From Rosellinia necatrix (Eukaryota > Ascomycota > Sordariomycetes > Xylariales > Xylariaceae): 64,000 nucleotides of DNA. The DNA is taken from the NCBI GenBank assembly GCA_021209875.1, contig JAGYVD010000005.1:930001-994000 (forward strand), in the 5' to 3' direction. The translations under genes and the position numbers were made by a program. Within the stretch, counting starts at the first letter, position 1, and every line of letters starts with the position of its first letter. The notes below the pieces were generated by a model. That model did no database searches, was not told the origin of the DNA, and saw only the letters and a program-made list of their open reading frames with translations. Shown piece by piece: positions 12,198-21,597 of the stretch.

Positions 12198-12486
12198 AAA
12201 GTGAGGGCGCGAAAGGTAGAAGGAGAGAAAGAGAGAAGAGACACCTATTGCCTGTCCAATTCCACATGATAGTAAGGCTTTTAGGTAGGAGGTCCTATGA
12301 CGCTACTTGTAGTGTAACTTCAAGCTACGCTTTTTCTGGTCTCTATGGACTGTGAATATACTAGCATTGTCAAACATAACTAACTAATGATATAAGCTGG
12401 AGGTATTCAATGGCAACACGGGTTGGCCAATTCAAGATTCCGTGCACAGCGTACATTCTCGCCCTGCTACAATACTCTTATCCCCT
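11242..12486. other. Divergent promoter region between SDR and UbiA-type gene
   Basis: The SDR (minus) and the UbiA-type gene (plus) are transcribed away from each other, so this interval must contain both promoters. It includes a GA microsatellite at 12167-12194. No protein-coding gene is supported. Opposed starts would fit co-regulation, but no specific binding site could be identified. Confidence 0.5.
12167..12194. repeat. (GA)14 dinucleotide microsatellite
   Basis: This is an uninterrupted GA repeat followed by further purine-rich sequence to about 12240. It lies roughly 290 bases upstream of the UbiA-type start. GAGA tracts can be nucleosome-poor promoter elements, but that role is not shown here. 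Confidence 0.9.
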
Positions 12487-13561
12487 ATGCCTAAGATGAT
12501 CTCCCTTGACGCCGTATCAAGGCTTTTCAGACACATGGCTGTCTTTGCTTATATATCATGGGGTTTCGTGGAGAGTGATATGTTCACCTTTGCAATCCCA
12601 AACACTGCATTCGGCATTTTCAGTGCTCTCGCCATGTTAAATGTGGTCGACAACCAAATATTGTCTCCAGAACCCTCAGCAGCCATGATTCTATACCGGT
12701 TGCCTTATGTGTTAGCCTTCAATATTGGCAATCTTTACATCTTTGACCTTGCCAACCAGCGCTCTCCTCATTCCGTAGCCGAAGACCAAATCAACAAGCC
12801 ATGGCGGCCAATCCCACAAGGACGAATTACTAGTGAGTAACTTTGATGAAGTCGCTTCCTGTTTTCCTACTTCGTAGTTTCGCGGAACAGGTTTCGATGC
12901 TAGAATAGAAAAGTTCTTCCGTTCATAGATTTCGGGCAACGACTAGTAACTAACGCTTTATGTCAAAGTGAACCAGACCCGAAGGTTGATGCTGGGCGCC
13001 ATCCCAATTGTCTTGCTGATTAACTATGCTCTTGGTGCATGGCACCAGGGTGTATCGATTATCGTTCTCTCTTGGATGTATAATGATCTCGGCGGTGGAG
13101 ACGAACCATTTTTACGGGAGATCATTATTGCCGTCGCATACGGATTATTTAACGGTGGTTCGCTGCTAATAGCTGCAGGAGTTGGCAGCTCTCTTAATCT
13201 TTTAGGATTAACGTGGACGGCCATTGTGAGCTGTGTGATTTTAACAACGATGCAAATACAGGACCTGAAAGATCAACGGGGTGACAGAACTCGGAACCGT
13301 AAAACCATCCCACTTTTTCTTGGCGAGAAATTCTCGAGGGTTTCTGTGGCTTTCTTTGTCTGTTTCTGGTCTTGTATTTGCGGTAATTTTTGGGCTGCTG
13401 GGCCGGCAATAACGTCTTTCATCGTTTTGGTGGCCTTGATCGTCGCCTTACGCGTGCTCTTTCTCTCCTCCCCAAGGTCAGATGCAAGGACTTGGAGGTT
13501 CTGGTGCTTCTGGCACGCATCTCTCTACGTACTTCCGCTCTCGGTGGTCAGGAAGCTTTGA
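12487..13561 (+). CDS. UbiA-superfamily membrane protein, putative membrane-bound terpene cyclase/prenyltransferase
   Basis: This two-exon gene (12487-12832 and 12969-13561) encodes about 312 aa with multiple hydrophobic helices. Two UbiA active-site regions are visible. The first reads NLYIFDLANQRSP followed by AEDQINKPWRPIP, so the canonical NDxxDxxxD is altered. The second is QDLKDQRGDR, a well-preserved DxxDxxGD. The NQ...EDxxNKPWRP form is what I associate with the fungal UbiA-type terpene cyclase group (Fma-TC of fumagillin, EriG of the erinacines) rather than with ubiquinone or heme prenyltransferases. It is therefore the best candidate for the scaffold-forming enzyme of the surrounding cluster, acting on a polyprenyl diphosphate at the ER membrane. 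The start is ATG 12487, with a second Met at 12496. It could instead be a prenyltransferase; the sequence alone does not decide. Confidence 0.8.
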
Positions 13562-13937
13562 AGGATGTTATACGAATGATGCTTGTGCTCACGAGAAGGC
13601 CGACAGATAGTGGGAAGTGGGTGAAACTTGAGAGGAGGTAGATGACAGGCAAAGAACCCGTTCCCCAATGATATACAAATACACCTCCACACTTCAGAGC
13701 TAAGCTAAGCTGAGTTCCAGGAGTTTTCTCAAGCAACATTAGGTTTCGTGATTCAAATTCAGGAAATCAACCTCGCTAAAAAAAAAAAAACTCCTCATAG
13801 GCCAAGATCAAGAATCTCCTTTCCCAAAATTCATCAGAAAAAACAACATAAACCCGGTACCCCTCCCTTCCACCCACCATCATATTATCCGTGATGTATT
13901 AGTCCCACCAATTACCGACTATTTGTTGAGCATACAT
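13562..13937. other. Convergent intergenic spacer
   Basis: This is the shared 3' flank of the UbiA-type gene (plus) and the rhodopsin-like gene (minus). It contains an A-run at about 13779-13790. No gene is supported. Confidence 0.6.
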
Positions 13938-15233
13938 TTATGCTCGTGGTTCCTGGCGGGTTTGGACTTCTTGCTGTACATGTATCGCGCTTGGAGCAGC
14001 TAATGTATTCATCTGAAGTCCTTCCCTGTCCATATCCGACGTGATATTGGTCGCTGTGAAAGCATCGTCTCGGAATTTAGAGCTGTCCCAGTTGTCTCTC
14101 TGAGAACTGCCAATCTGTTCTTCAAGGTGTTCCTGACTGCCATAAGTCATGGTTGTGTAGTTCTTACGGGTCCGCCCACCAAGTCTGCCAAAGGTGATAA
14201 TACTTCGACCCTTGGTTTTGGGTGTCGAGCCTCCGGAAAACCTCGAAGTCATCTTCGATACAGCTGGGGCAATATAAACTTTTCCGATAGGACCAAGCGT
14301 CGGAAAGCAAGCGATTATAATGCACAACCACATCTCCAGCGTGGTCGTAAGAGCGAGAGTCGGCTCATTGTAGATGAAGTCTACGTCTTTATTACTCACA
14401 AGATCTACAATCCTCCATATCATGATAGCAATAGTTCTGCCCGACTATTAGCCAACGTTACTATGAATAAGACATCGCAACTGCGAGTCCACGCGTCACA
14501 CAAACATTGGAAGAAGAGCATATGGGTTCGACGTACATGAGACCAAGACTGAAAATCATAGTAACGGCGACCTTGTTGCGCATGCGCATTTGCAGATTCC
14601 ATAAGAATGGCATGGGTAGAATAATGACAAATACGTCTATCGCAAGGTTGGTGCTAACAGAGCCCAGTTGTCCTATATTCAAGTCGCGGCAAAAGCCTCC
14701 CGGTCGAGGATTCCACAGTTGGGAAATATCAGGCGTGCAGGTCGTAAGGAAAACCACGAGGAAGGAGATCCAATACCCAACCGTCAAGGCTATCAAGGTA
14801 TATGACCATATTTTAATGGCCTTGGTGGTGAATATGCGTTGGTAGAGGAATAGAACCGAAAGTTTGAAGGCGGCAGTGCCGGTTGTCCAGGTCACATAGG
14901 CGGCGGGAATAGTTTTCAAGCTGACTGCAATCTCGGATGTAGAAAGTTCAGTCTGGTAATGACCAATATGGCCGACGAAGACAGCCCAGACGACTACTCC
15001 GTCTAGAGCTAACGCACTAGCCTTGACCATAGTTCAGCAAAATTGTCGGAGCGCGGTGTGGAGGTGCGGGATTACTTACCAAAGACACAAGGATGAAATA
15101 GTCATCTAGCTGGATACGTCGGCCTATCAGACGAGCGGACCAGAAACGGAGGACGACGAAAATTAGATCGAGGATAGTGAAGACAATTGTCCAAATGATT
15201 AAGTTAATACCCCCCCTGAGTAACAGTCGCCAT
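13938..15233 (-). CDS. Rhodopsin-like (PTH11/SAT4-type) integral membrane protein; 1-nt frameshift in exon 1
   Basis: This is a seven-helix-type fungal membrane protein of the rhodopsin-domain family. Exons are 15233-15080, 15021-14537 and 14436-13938. Visible landmarks are RRIQLDDYF after helix 2, PAAYVTWTTGTAAFKLSVLFLYQRIF, the CPDISQLWNP-type extracellular stretch, and FIYNEPTLALTTTLEMWLCIIIACFPTLGP near the last helices, followed by a polar cytoplasmic tail. From ATG 15233 the frame runs into a stop unless one G is removed from the seven-G run (15210-15216 on the plus strand). Removing it restores frame and phase, giving about 378 aa. Such proteins act as surface receptors or have unknown roles and often sit in or beside metabolite clusters. 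An unspliced upstream TTG start would also keep the main frame. Confidence 0.8.
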
Positions 15234-16035
15234 GATGGCAAGGCGCTAATACAATGGTGGCTGAGAGGCGACAAGGAGGCGGCAGCGAGATGGCTATGAG
15301 ATAACTGGGAAATAGCTGGGGTTAAGAATATCTTGGTACTGGGAACGGCGAGATGACGCCGGGGGGGATGGCTATTTTTGACCAGCTGAGGAAGGTAAAG
15401 AAACAGGGGCGTGATCGAGTTAGTCGCTACGAGTGCCTACCCTGGAGTGTTCAAACCCCAGCGAGTACATAACAAAAGAACCCGACCTGATGCTACCTAG
15501 TGCGGAGTTGGCACACCCGGCCATACACCCGATCCCACACCCGGTCCTACACCCGGTCGTTTCGTTGGGGAAGGGAAAAGCTGACACTGCATGACCACAC
15601 AAATTTGTCGCGCGCATCCCCGAAGGGATTATGCAAAACAGACTGGCACCTGTAGGATTGGAATGCCCTACATATCGACCGGGTATATATACAATACGAC
15701 GATGGAGTGAGCTGATGGTGGGGACCAGGGTGTGAAGTGTGTGGTAAAGCGCCGCGTTGGGAGCACAAACCCCCCGGATCCCACGTGGTATAAATTATAT
15801 TGGCTCTTCCTCTGTTGTGTTACATTGTCGTGTCTTACTTTCCCCTCCTCTTGCCACTTATCATTGGCAGAAGCTCGGTTTCCCCAACCCTTCGCCACGA
15901 CTTAAGGTTACAGGTACTCCAGAGCCCAAGGTAAGTTAAGCCTTTCGAGGCGTTTCTCTTTATCACTCCCTCCATCGCGTTGGACATGCCTCTTCTCATG
16001 ATCGACATCCCCCCACATCCCACAGTCTCTACACA
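15234..16035. promoter_or_regulatory. Bidirectional promoter region (rhodopsin-like / FAD oxidase 2)
   Basis: This 802-bp interval separates two divergently transcribed cluster genes and must hold both promoters. It contains four tandem 12-bp copies of a CACCCG-rich unit at 15512-15559 and a tatataca stretch near 15684. No individual factor-binding site could be assigned. Confidence 0.5.
15512..15559. repeat. Four tandem 12-bp repeats, consensus YACACCCGGYCC
   Basis: Units begin at 15512, 15524, 15536 and 15548 and share the core ACACCCG with one to three changes per unit. They sit inside a divergent promoter of two cluster genes. CCG-containing repeated half-sites are the kind bound by Zn2Cys6 factors, but this could equally be a neutral minisatellite. 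Confidence 0.8.
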
Positions 16036-17924
16036 ATGGCTGACTACCTCTTCCCTAAAAGCCGCGTCCAAATGGTGACTTGGGCGTCCGTCGCCGCCAT
16101 CGTAGCTGCGGCAGCATGGCAGGCCCTCTCACAGCCCTCGGGCTCCCAGTGCCGTTGCTTCCCGGGCGACGAGTGCTGGCCATCCCTTGCTCAATGGACG
16201 GCGTTGAACCAGTCCGTCAACGGTGCTCTAGTGGCCACAGTACCTATTGCGAGTCCGTGTCACGACACTTTCCCGGGCGTCGCTTACGACGAGGAAAAGT
16301 GTGCCGAGATCCAAGCTAACTGGCCTCGCCCCGAGCTGCACGAACGAACCACGCATTCTTGTATGGCAGCTATTTTCGCCAACATGAGCTGTGACCCTTT
16401 TACCGCCCGAGACGCCCCATGCCGTATAGGTACCTACGTGCCCTATGCGGTCAATGCATCTGGGGCTGCCGACTATAAGACGACGATAGCTTTCGCAAAA
16501 GCACACAACATCCGTCTTGTCATTCGGAATACGGGGCATGACTATATGGGCAAGTCAACTGGTGCTGGGGCTCTAGCTCTATGGACGCACTACATCAAAG
16601 GCACACGCGTTTTTGACTATAGCTCCCCGTCCTACAGCGGAAAGGCCATGAAAATTGGCGCCGGGGTCGTGGCAGGTGAAGCTCAACAAGCGGCAACAGC
16701 TGAGGGCTATGTTGTAGTTGAAGGGGACTGTGAAACGGTCGGCATTGCCGGCGGCTACACGCAGGGTGGCGGAACTAGCCCTCTCGCGTCCAAATTCGGC
16801 CTCGGGTCCGATCAGGTCTTGGAATGGGAAGTCATCACGGCTGACGGTACGCTCCTCGTCGCAACGCCGACTCAGAACAAGGACCTATACTGGGCACTGT
16901 CGGGTGGCGGCGGTGGTACATATGGCGCAGTGCTCTCTATGACCGTGAAGCTACATAAGAATATGCCCACGGCGGCTATTACTTTGAGCTTCTCGGAAGC
17001 TACAGATACTTTCTGGGACATCCTGCGGATCTTTGTGATGAATCTACCGGCAGCCGTCGATGCCGGGGCTACGCTATACTGGATGGTCGTCCCTGGCAAC
17101 ACGTTCCTAATGCCACAGACCTATTTCCCAAATGGTACTGCTGTAGAGTTCACACGGCTCCTACAGCCAACGTTTCAAGCCCTTGACGATAACAAGGTCG
17201 AGTATGGTATGTTCAAAGTTCACAATTAATCAAATGGTGTATCTATTATTATATAGATGAGATAACTAACGCAAGACTCAATAGCTCTCAATCAACTAGA
17301 TTTCCCTACGTTCCAGGATGCCTACAACAACCTCAACCCAACTATGAACATAAGCGCTATTAATCTTGGCGGCCGTATTATTCCCCGGTCACTAGTGGCA
17401 GCTGATGACTCTGCCTCGAATCTAGTTGGGGCTATTCGCTCCATGACGGATAACTTCGCTGCTTTTGCAGGAATCTCGATGGATGTTCGCAAACCTCCGA
17501 CGTCTCCTAACGCCGTTCATCCCGCATGGCGTGACTCGATATTTCTGGCGTTTTACGGGTTGTAAGTCGATATTGTTCCCATGTGTTATTGAAGCCGTTG
17601 TTGCAGATGCCTGGGCCCTCACTAACTGCTACTCATAACAGACAATACGACCAAACTAACTATACCGCTAATGTTGTGGCACAGAGCGTGGTGAATGATG
17701 TCCTGAGCCCACCATTAGTGAAGTTAACACCAGGAGGAGCTGCTTACCTGAACGAAGCAAATTTTAACCAACCAGACTGGCAACAATCCTTCTACGGTGA
17801 AAATTACGCAAAGCTACTAGCCATCAAGAAAAAGTACGATCCATATAACGTGTTTTGGGGAAAGACAGCGGTGGGAAGCGAAGCATTACAGGTTGAGGCA
17901 GATGGCCGGCTCTGTAAAGCATAA
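16036..17924 (+). CDS. Berberine-bridge-type FAD-linked oxidase (copy 2, two introns)
   Basis: This is the second BBE/VAO-family oxidase of the cluster. Exons are 16036-17206, 17285-17561 and 17642-17924 with consistent phases, giving about 576 aa. An N-terminal hydrophobic segment is followed by a Cys-rich CRCFPGDECWP stretch that is also present in altered form in copy 1. NTGHDYMGKSTGAGALALW carries the FAD-linking His, and EGDCETVGIAGGYTQGGG carries the second FAD-linking Cys. AAYLNEANFNQPDWQ and YDPYNVFWGKTAVGSE form the C-terminal BBE segment. Compared with intronless copy 1 it changes NCPTVG to DCETVG and GGGHGP to GGGTSP beside the flavin, so the two probably act on different intermediates. 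It is transcribed away from the rhodopsin-like gene and marks the visible right edge of the cluster. Confidence 0.92.
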
Positions 17925-19014
17925 CGTATCAAGTTGACGCTTGATTCATTTTACGCATGGAAGAAGATAGGAGGTTGTTTTATGATTGATTAGTTGATCT
18001 TGGATGTCGGGTCGTCATTTATTGAGTCATATCATACTTCCGTTTTTAAATCTTAACAACTTTCTATACTGGACCCTCAATACTGGTGTGCAACCTTAAT
18101 TACGGCGAGCGGGAAGCTTACACCGATATGTCCATTCAATAACACACACAGACACATCACTACAGCGCAAGTGAGTTTGAGATTGCCTAGACTTTGGAAG
18201 AGACCGATTTTAGAAGAGAGATGAATAGGATACTTAGCAGACTGCACTCACCGCTAACGCAACGCGAACCTTAGATGCAAAATAGACGAAGGTTGGGTGG
18301 TTTTGAAATAGTATAATAAACTGAAGACAATATAAATAAAGGATTAGTCAATCAAATTAAGTTTGAAATATACCAGCGCAATAGATTCCAGCGATTGAAA
18401 AGTGAAGTTGTAGAAAGAATGGAGAGCTAGGTAACATGAAGTACCTATCAAAATGCTCATCACTGGACCTACCTACACAAGACCCTTGCAACCCTACTTA
18501 GGTACCCAGGTAGGTCAAAGACCCACCTGTATTTCCGATAAATCCCCTGTCTTCACTCTCAACTCAACATCTCATCATGCTCAAGCACAATGCTCATGCA
18601 TCTTAGACCAATGTGTGAATTTGATACAATCCGCCGGACTAGGTACCTCACACGTGGTACGGGGCGTGAAAACATATACTCTCTTGCCCCATAGCCTCAG
18701 GGCCATAGGTGCCCTATCAAGATACGGACCTCATCCCACACCCAGCACGTTCATGAACATGATATGAGACAAGGCATCATTTACCCTACCAATAGTGCTA
18801 TTTTACCCCTACACTACAAAGGGTTGGTTCAAGACTAAAACTACCCTTCGTCTTCATTTTCGCAGGCTCTCCTTCCACGGGGATGGCCTTCATGGGCCCG
18901 TAAGCCCAGACGAGCGAACAAGGCATTGTTATAGCTAAGGATATCTCCATATCTCTATCCATCCATCCATCCATCCAGCCCACCCAATATCCTATCCCCC
19001 AAATCCCTCAAATC
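17925..19014. other. Intergenic region with TACCTAGGTA-like motifs
   Basis: No gene is supported. Between about 18443 and 18525, and again near 18640, there are interrupted copies of TACCTA/TAGGTA motifs that recur elsewhere in the window. An ATCC microsatellite lies just before the next gene. The interval plausibly marks the boundary between the cluster and the housekeeping block. Confidence 0.55.
18957..18976. repeat. (ATCC)5 microsatellite
   Basis: Five perfect ATCC units lie about 40 bases before the start of the proline-rich hypothetical gene, probably in its 5' leader. Confidence 0.9.
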
Positions 19015-19863
19015 ATGGCTAGCCAAACATCACCCATTCAAAACGACTCGGAAGATATTCCAGTCCTGGTCAGCATTTCCCCGTCCATCTTCGTCCCCAC
19101 CGATCGGGACTTCACCAAAACGCCGCCGCCCTTATCTGATGACCCCATAACCCGCATGGAGGCGACGATCGAGGCGCTCGATTGGCACGCATCGCGCGTC
19201 GAGGAGAACATGGTCGCCATGCTGGCGCGCGAGGCCGAGCGCGTGCGGCGCGCCGGGCAGGTCGAGCGCGTGCAGTACGACTCGTACCGCCGCCCGGTGA
19301 AGGAGCAGCACCGGGCCATCGGCAACGAGCTCCGTCTCGAGGAGGTGATCCTGCGCGAGGGCGGCGAGGCCATAGCGAGAATGCTGGGGGACGAGAAGAG
19401 CCAGGAGGACATCGAGGACGCGGGGTCAGCCGGTCAGGAGGACTCGCGGCCCCATCATCATCGCCGGTCCTACTCGCCTCCTCCTCCCCCTCCTCCTCCT
19501 CCGCCGCTTCGCTCGCCGCAGCTCCGGGGACCCAGGGACCCCGAGTACGCGAGCCTCGCCGCCATACGCCGCGAGAGGATGTTCCGGGTGGACGTGGACG
19601 AGATCCGGCAGACGCCGCGCGCCGCCGCGCTGACGCACGTGCTCAACCTGGTGAAATGGGGCTGGGACGAGCAGGTCGACGGCCACCGGGCGGCCGTCAA
19701 GAAGGAGATAGAGGAGCGCAGGGCCAACCTGCATCGCCTGGTGAGGGACAACCCCTTCCCGCTCGCTACGGCCGCCGGCCCGTCTTCTGCGCCCGCGCTG
19801 CCGACGCCCGCGCCGCCGCATGGCGATCCGGCTGTCGGCGACGCCATGGATATAGATGGGTGA
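19015..19863 (+). CDS. Hypothetical proline-rich, coiled-coil-like protein
   Basis: This is an uninterrupted frame of 282 aa with strong G/C preference at third codon positions, which supports coding. I do not recognise the family. The N-terminal third is acidic and Ser/Thr-rich. Residues about 45-130 are rich in Glu, Arg and Ala with heptad-like spacing and may form helices. A tract of nine prolines follows around residues 159-167, encoded by CCT/CCC repeats. The remainder is again Arg/Glu-rich and ends in an Ala/Pro-rich tail, with no signal peptide or membrane segment. It starts shortly after an ATCC repeat. Overlapping frames on both strands are open only because of the high GC content. 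Confidence 0.65.
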   Translation: MASQTSPIQNDSEDIPVLVSISPSIFVPTDRDFTKTPPPLSDDPITRMEATIEALDWHASRVEENMVAMLAREAERVRRAGQVERVQYDSYRRPVKEQHRAIGNELRLEEVILREGGEAIARMLGDEKSQEDIEDAGSAGQEDSRPHHHRRSYSPPPPPPPPPPLRSPQLRGPRDPEYASLAAIRRERMFRVDVDEIRQTPRAAALTHVLNLVKWGWDEQVDGHRAAVKKEIEERRANLHRLVRDNPFPLATAAGPSSAPALPTPAPPHGDPAVGDAMDIDG

Positions 19864-20100
19864 GGCAGCATCGTTGGTCCTGGTGATCCAATTGTTGTAG
19901 TTTCCCCTAGATATATAGATGCATAGCAAGTAGAGTTTCGTAATTTTAATTAATTGTAATCCATTGCCGCAGAGCGGGAACAATGAATGTGAACGGTTTA
20001 GTAACTATAAATGTTTCCTTCGTATCACGCTTTCTTGCACCTCAGCTTCTGGAGCCAACTGACTATTTAATGTCCTTATCGACTATGAAGTTTCGCATAG

Positions 20101-20996
20101 CTATGTGACTATCGTATCGTTTGACGAGGTACCCAAGTCCTGTCCTGCGTTCGCAGCTGCGCCTCCGCTATTCCTCCTCTCCCACGGTTTCAGCGGCGCC
20201 TGCATCGTCCCGTGAGTCGAGATGGACGGGTCGTCGACGACAGTATCTGGAATCTGGCGTACACCCGGGATCACCTGGCCCGTCTCCAAAAACTTAACGA
20301 TTTCCTCGAACTTCTTCGGATACGGCAAAGCGCCCTCGTCGGAGTTAGAGGGCCCGGTGTTCTTTGGTACGAACAGTTCGGCCTTGGGCGCTCTACGCTG
20401 CCAGCTAGGGATCAAAGGGTCCTCTAGCTCCGGGACTGGTTGATGCGGAGTATGTCCAAGTTCTGCATGGAGGATGGCGAGCCTTCTTTGCTCCAGCGGT
20501 ACCTGCTTCTCGTTGAGTACTTCGTACAGGCCCAAGAAGATGACGTAGCGGGGTAGGCAAAGTTGGGCGGGAGATGTGAGAGCCGTGAATGAAGCCCTAC
20601 CTTTCCTTCCACTTCCTGTGCAAGATTCTGGTCTGAAAACAACCGAGGCTGCAAATTTCCTGTTTCAGAAAGCCATTGCGTATATGCTTCCCTGTCTATT
20701 CGAATCTTTATCCGTTCTGCAAATCTCTCGATGCGCATTTGGAGTGCGATTTCGACCAAACGAGGACCGTTTGGCTCAACAGCATATAAGGCACCTGTCA
20801 ATGTACGCTACTCATTTTATGTTATCACCGATGATCATAATAAATACGGTGGGTGATATACGCATGAGTTACTCACGTTGAACAACTGGTCAGCTTGCCA
20901 GGGATATGTGTCGAATGCCTTGAATGCGACTTCGGGTTTCTCAGTCGCGCGTCGCTGGATATCAGCTACCCGTTGCGATGCCTCTGGGGCTGCCAT
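20101..20996 (-). CDS. KPWE-motif protein, possibly Pex39-like peroxisomal import factor
   Basis: Exon 1 (20996-20877) encodes a short N-terminus ending DTYPWQADQLFN. Exon 2 (about 20807-20601) encodes a basic helical stretch (ALQMRIERFAERIKIRID). The last exon, up to about 20537 and ending at 20101, encodes EQRRLAILHAELG, a proline-rich segment, VIPGVRQIPDT and finally APLKPWERR. The xPGxxxIPD motif plus a C-terminal KPWE is what I recall for Pex39 and related peroxisomal PTS2-import proteins that bind Pex7; this assignment is from memory of the motif, not an alignment. The junction between exons 2 and 3 is unresolved: a GT donor is present at 20600, but no AG acceptor gives the right phase before 20535. 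The C-terminal exon is the most secure part. Confidence 0.6.
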
Positions 20997-21597
20997 GATC
21001 GGTTTATTTAACAATGGAATTATTGTTTGCTGTAGCCGATCCGCCTTATGTATAATCTAGGGATGTGAATATAAGTGACGCAATTTGGAAAGATTTAGTA
21101 ATATGAGACGGTGCCGGTCGCTGGAATAGCGCTAGGAGTCGAATTGTTTCGAGGTCGAGGCTGATTTAAGCAAGAGGGTCTTTCTACCCTCTAGATAGAA
21201 GCTTAGGCTCAAGTTTTAACCAAAGTAGGTACTATTCAGATCCAAGTCCAAGTCCGAGTCGTCAAGTTTGGAGTTCAATGGCCTGCCATACAGCTAGGTA
21301 TGTAGGTACCCCCACCCAGGTACTAAGTAACCTTAGGTAGGTACCACCAGCCCACCTAAGGTCAGTCACTGCTCACCCACTAAGATGGCCTAAATGTCCC
21401 CTCTCACATTTCCTAAACAGGCTAGATAGACGACCCATCCCTAGGTACGTGTAGACAACTGTCTTAGCATTTGATCCACCTTTACTTCGTGCGCCGTAGT
21501 TAAGTACATATCCCTGCCCCCGTCTTCCACTTCCTTTATCCTAAGTGACCACCACGCGCGACGCTTGCTCGATATCGGCAAGTGAACACCCGCCCAA
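20997..21597. other. Divergent promoter region with TAGGTACC-type motifs
   Basis: This lies between the KPWE gene (minus) and the PP2C gene (plus), so it contains both promoters. A dense group of TAGGTA/TACCTA words sits at 21296-21360. No gene is supported. Confidence 0.55.

Noticed and set aside
12833..12968. Reading the UbiA-type gene as two separate short genes
   Set aside because: A GTGAGT donor and AAAG acceptor join them in phase, and the two halves carry complementary UbiA motifs.
19182..19983. Long alternative frames overlapping the proline-rich hypothetical gene on both strands
   Set aside because: They are Arg/Gly/Pro-rich shadows produced by the high GC content; only the 19015 frame has a plausible composition and start context.
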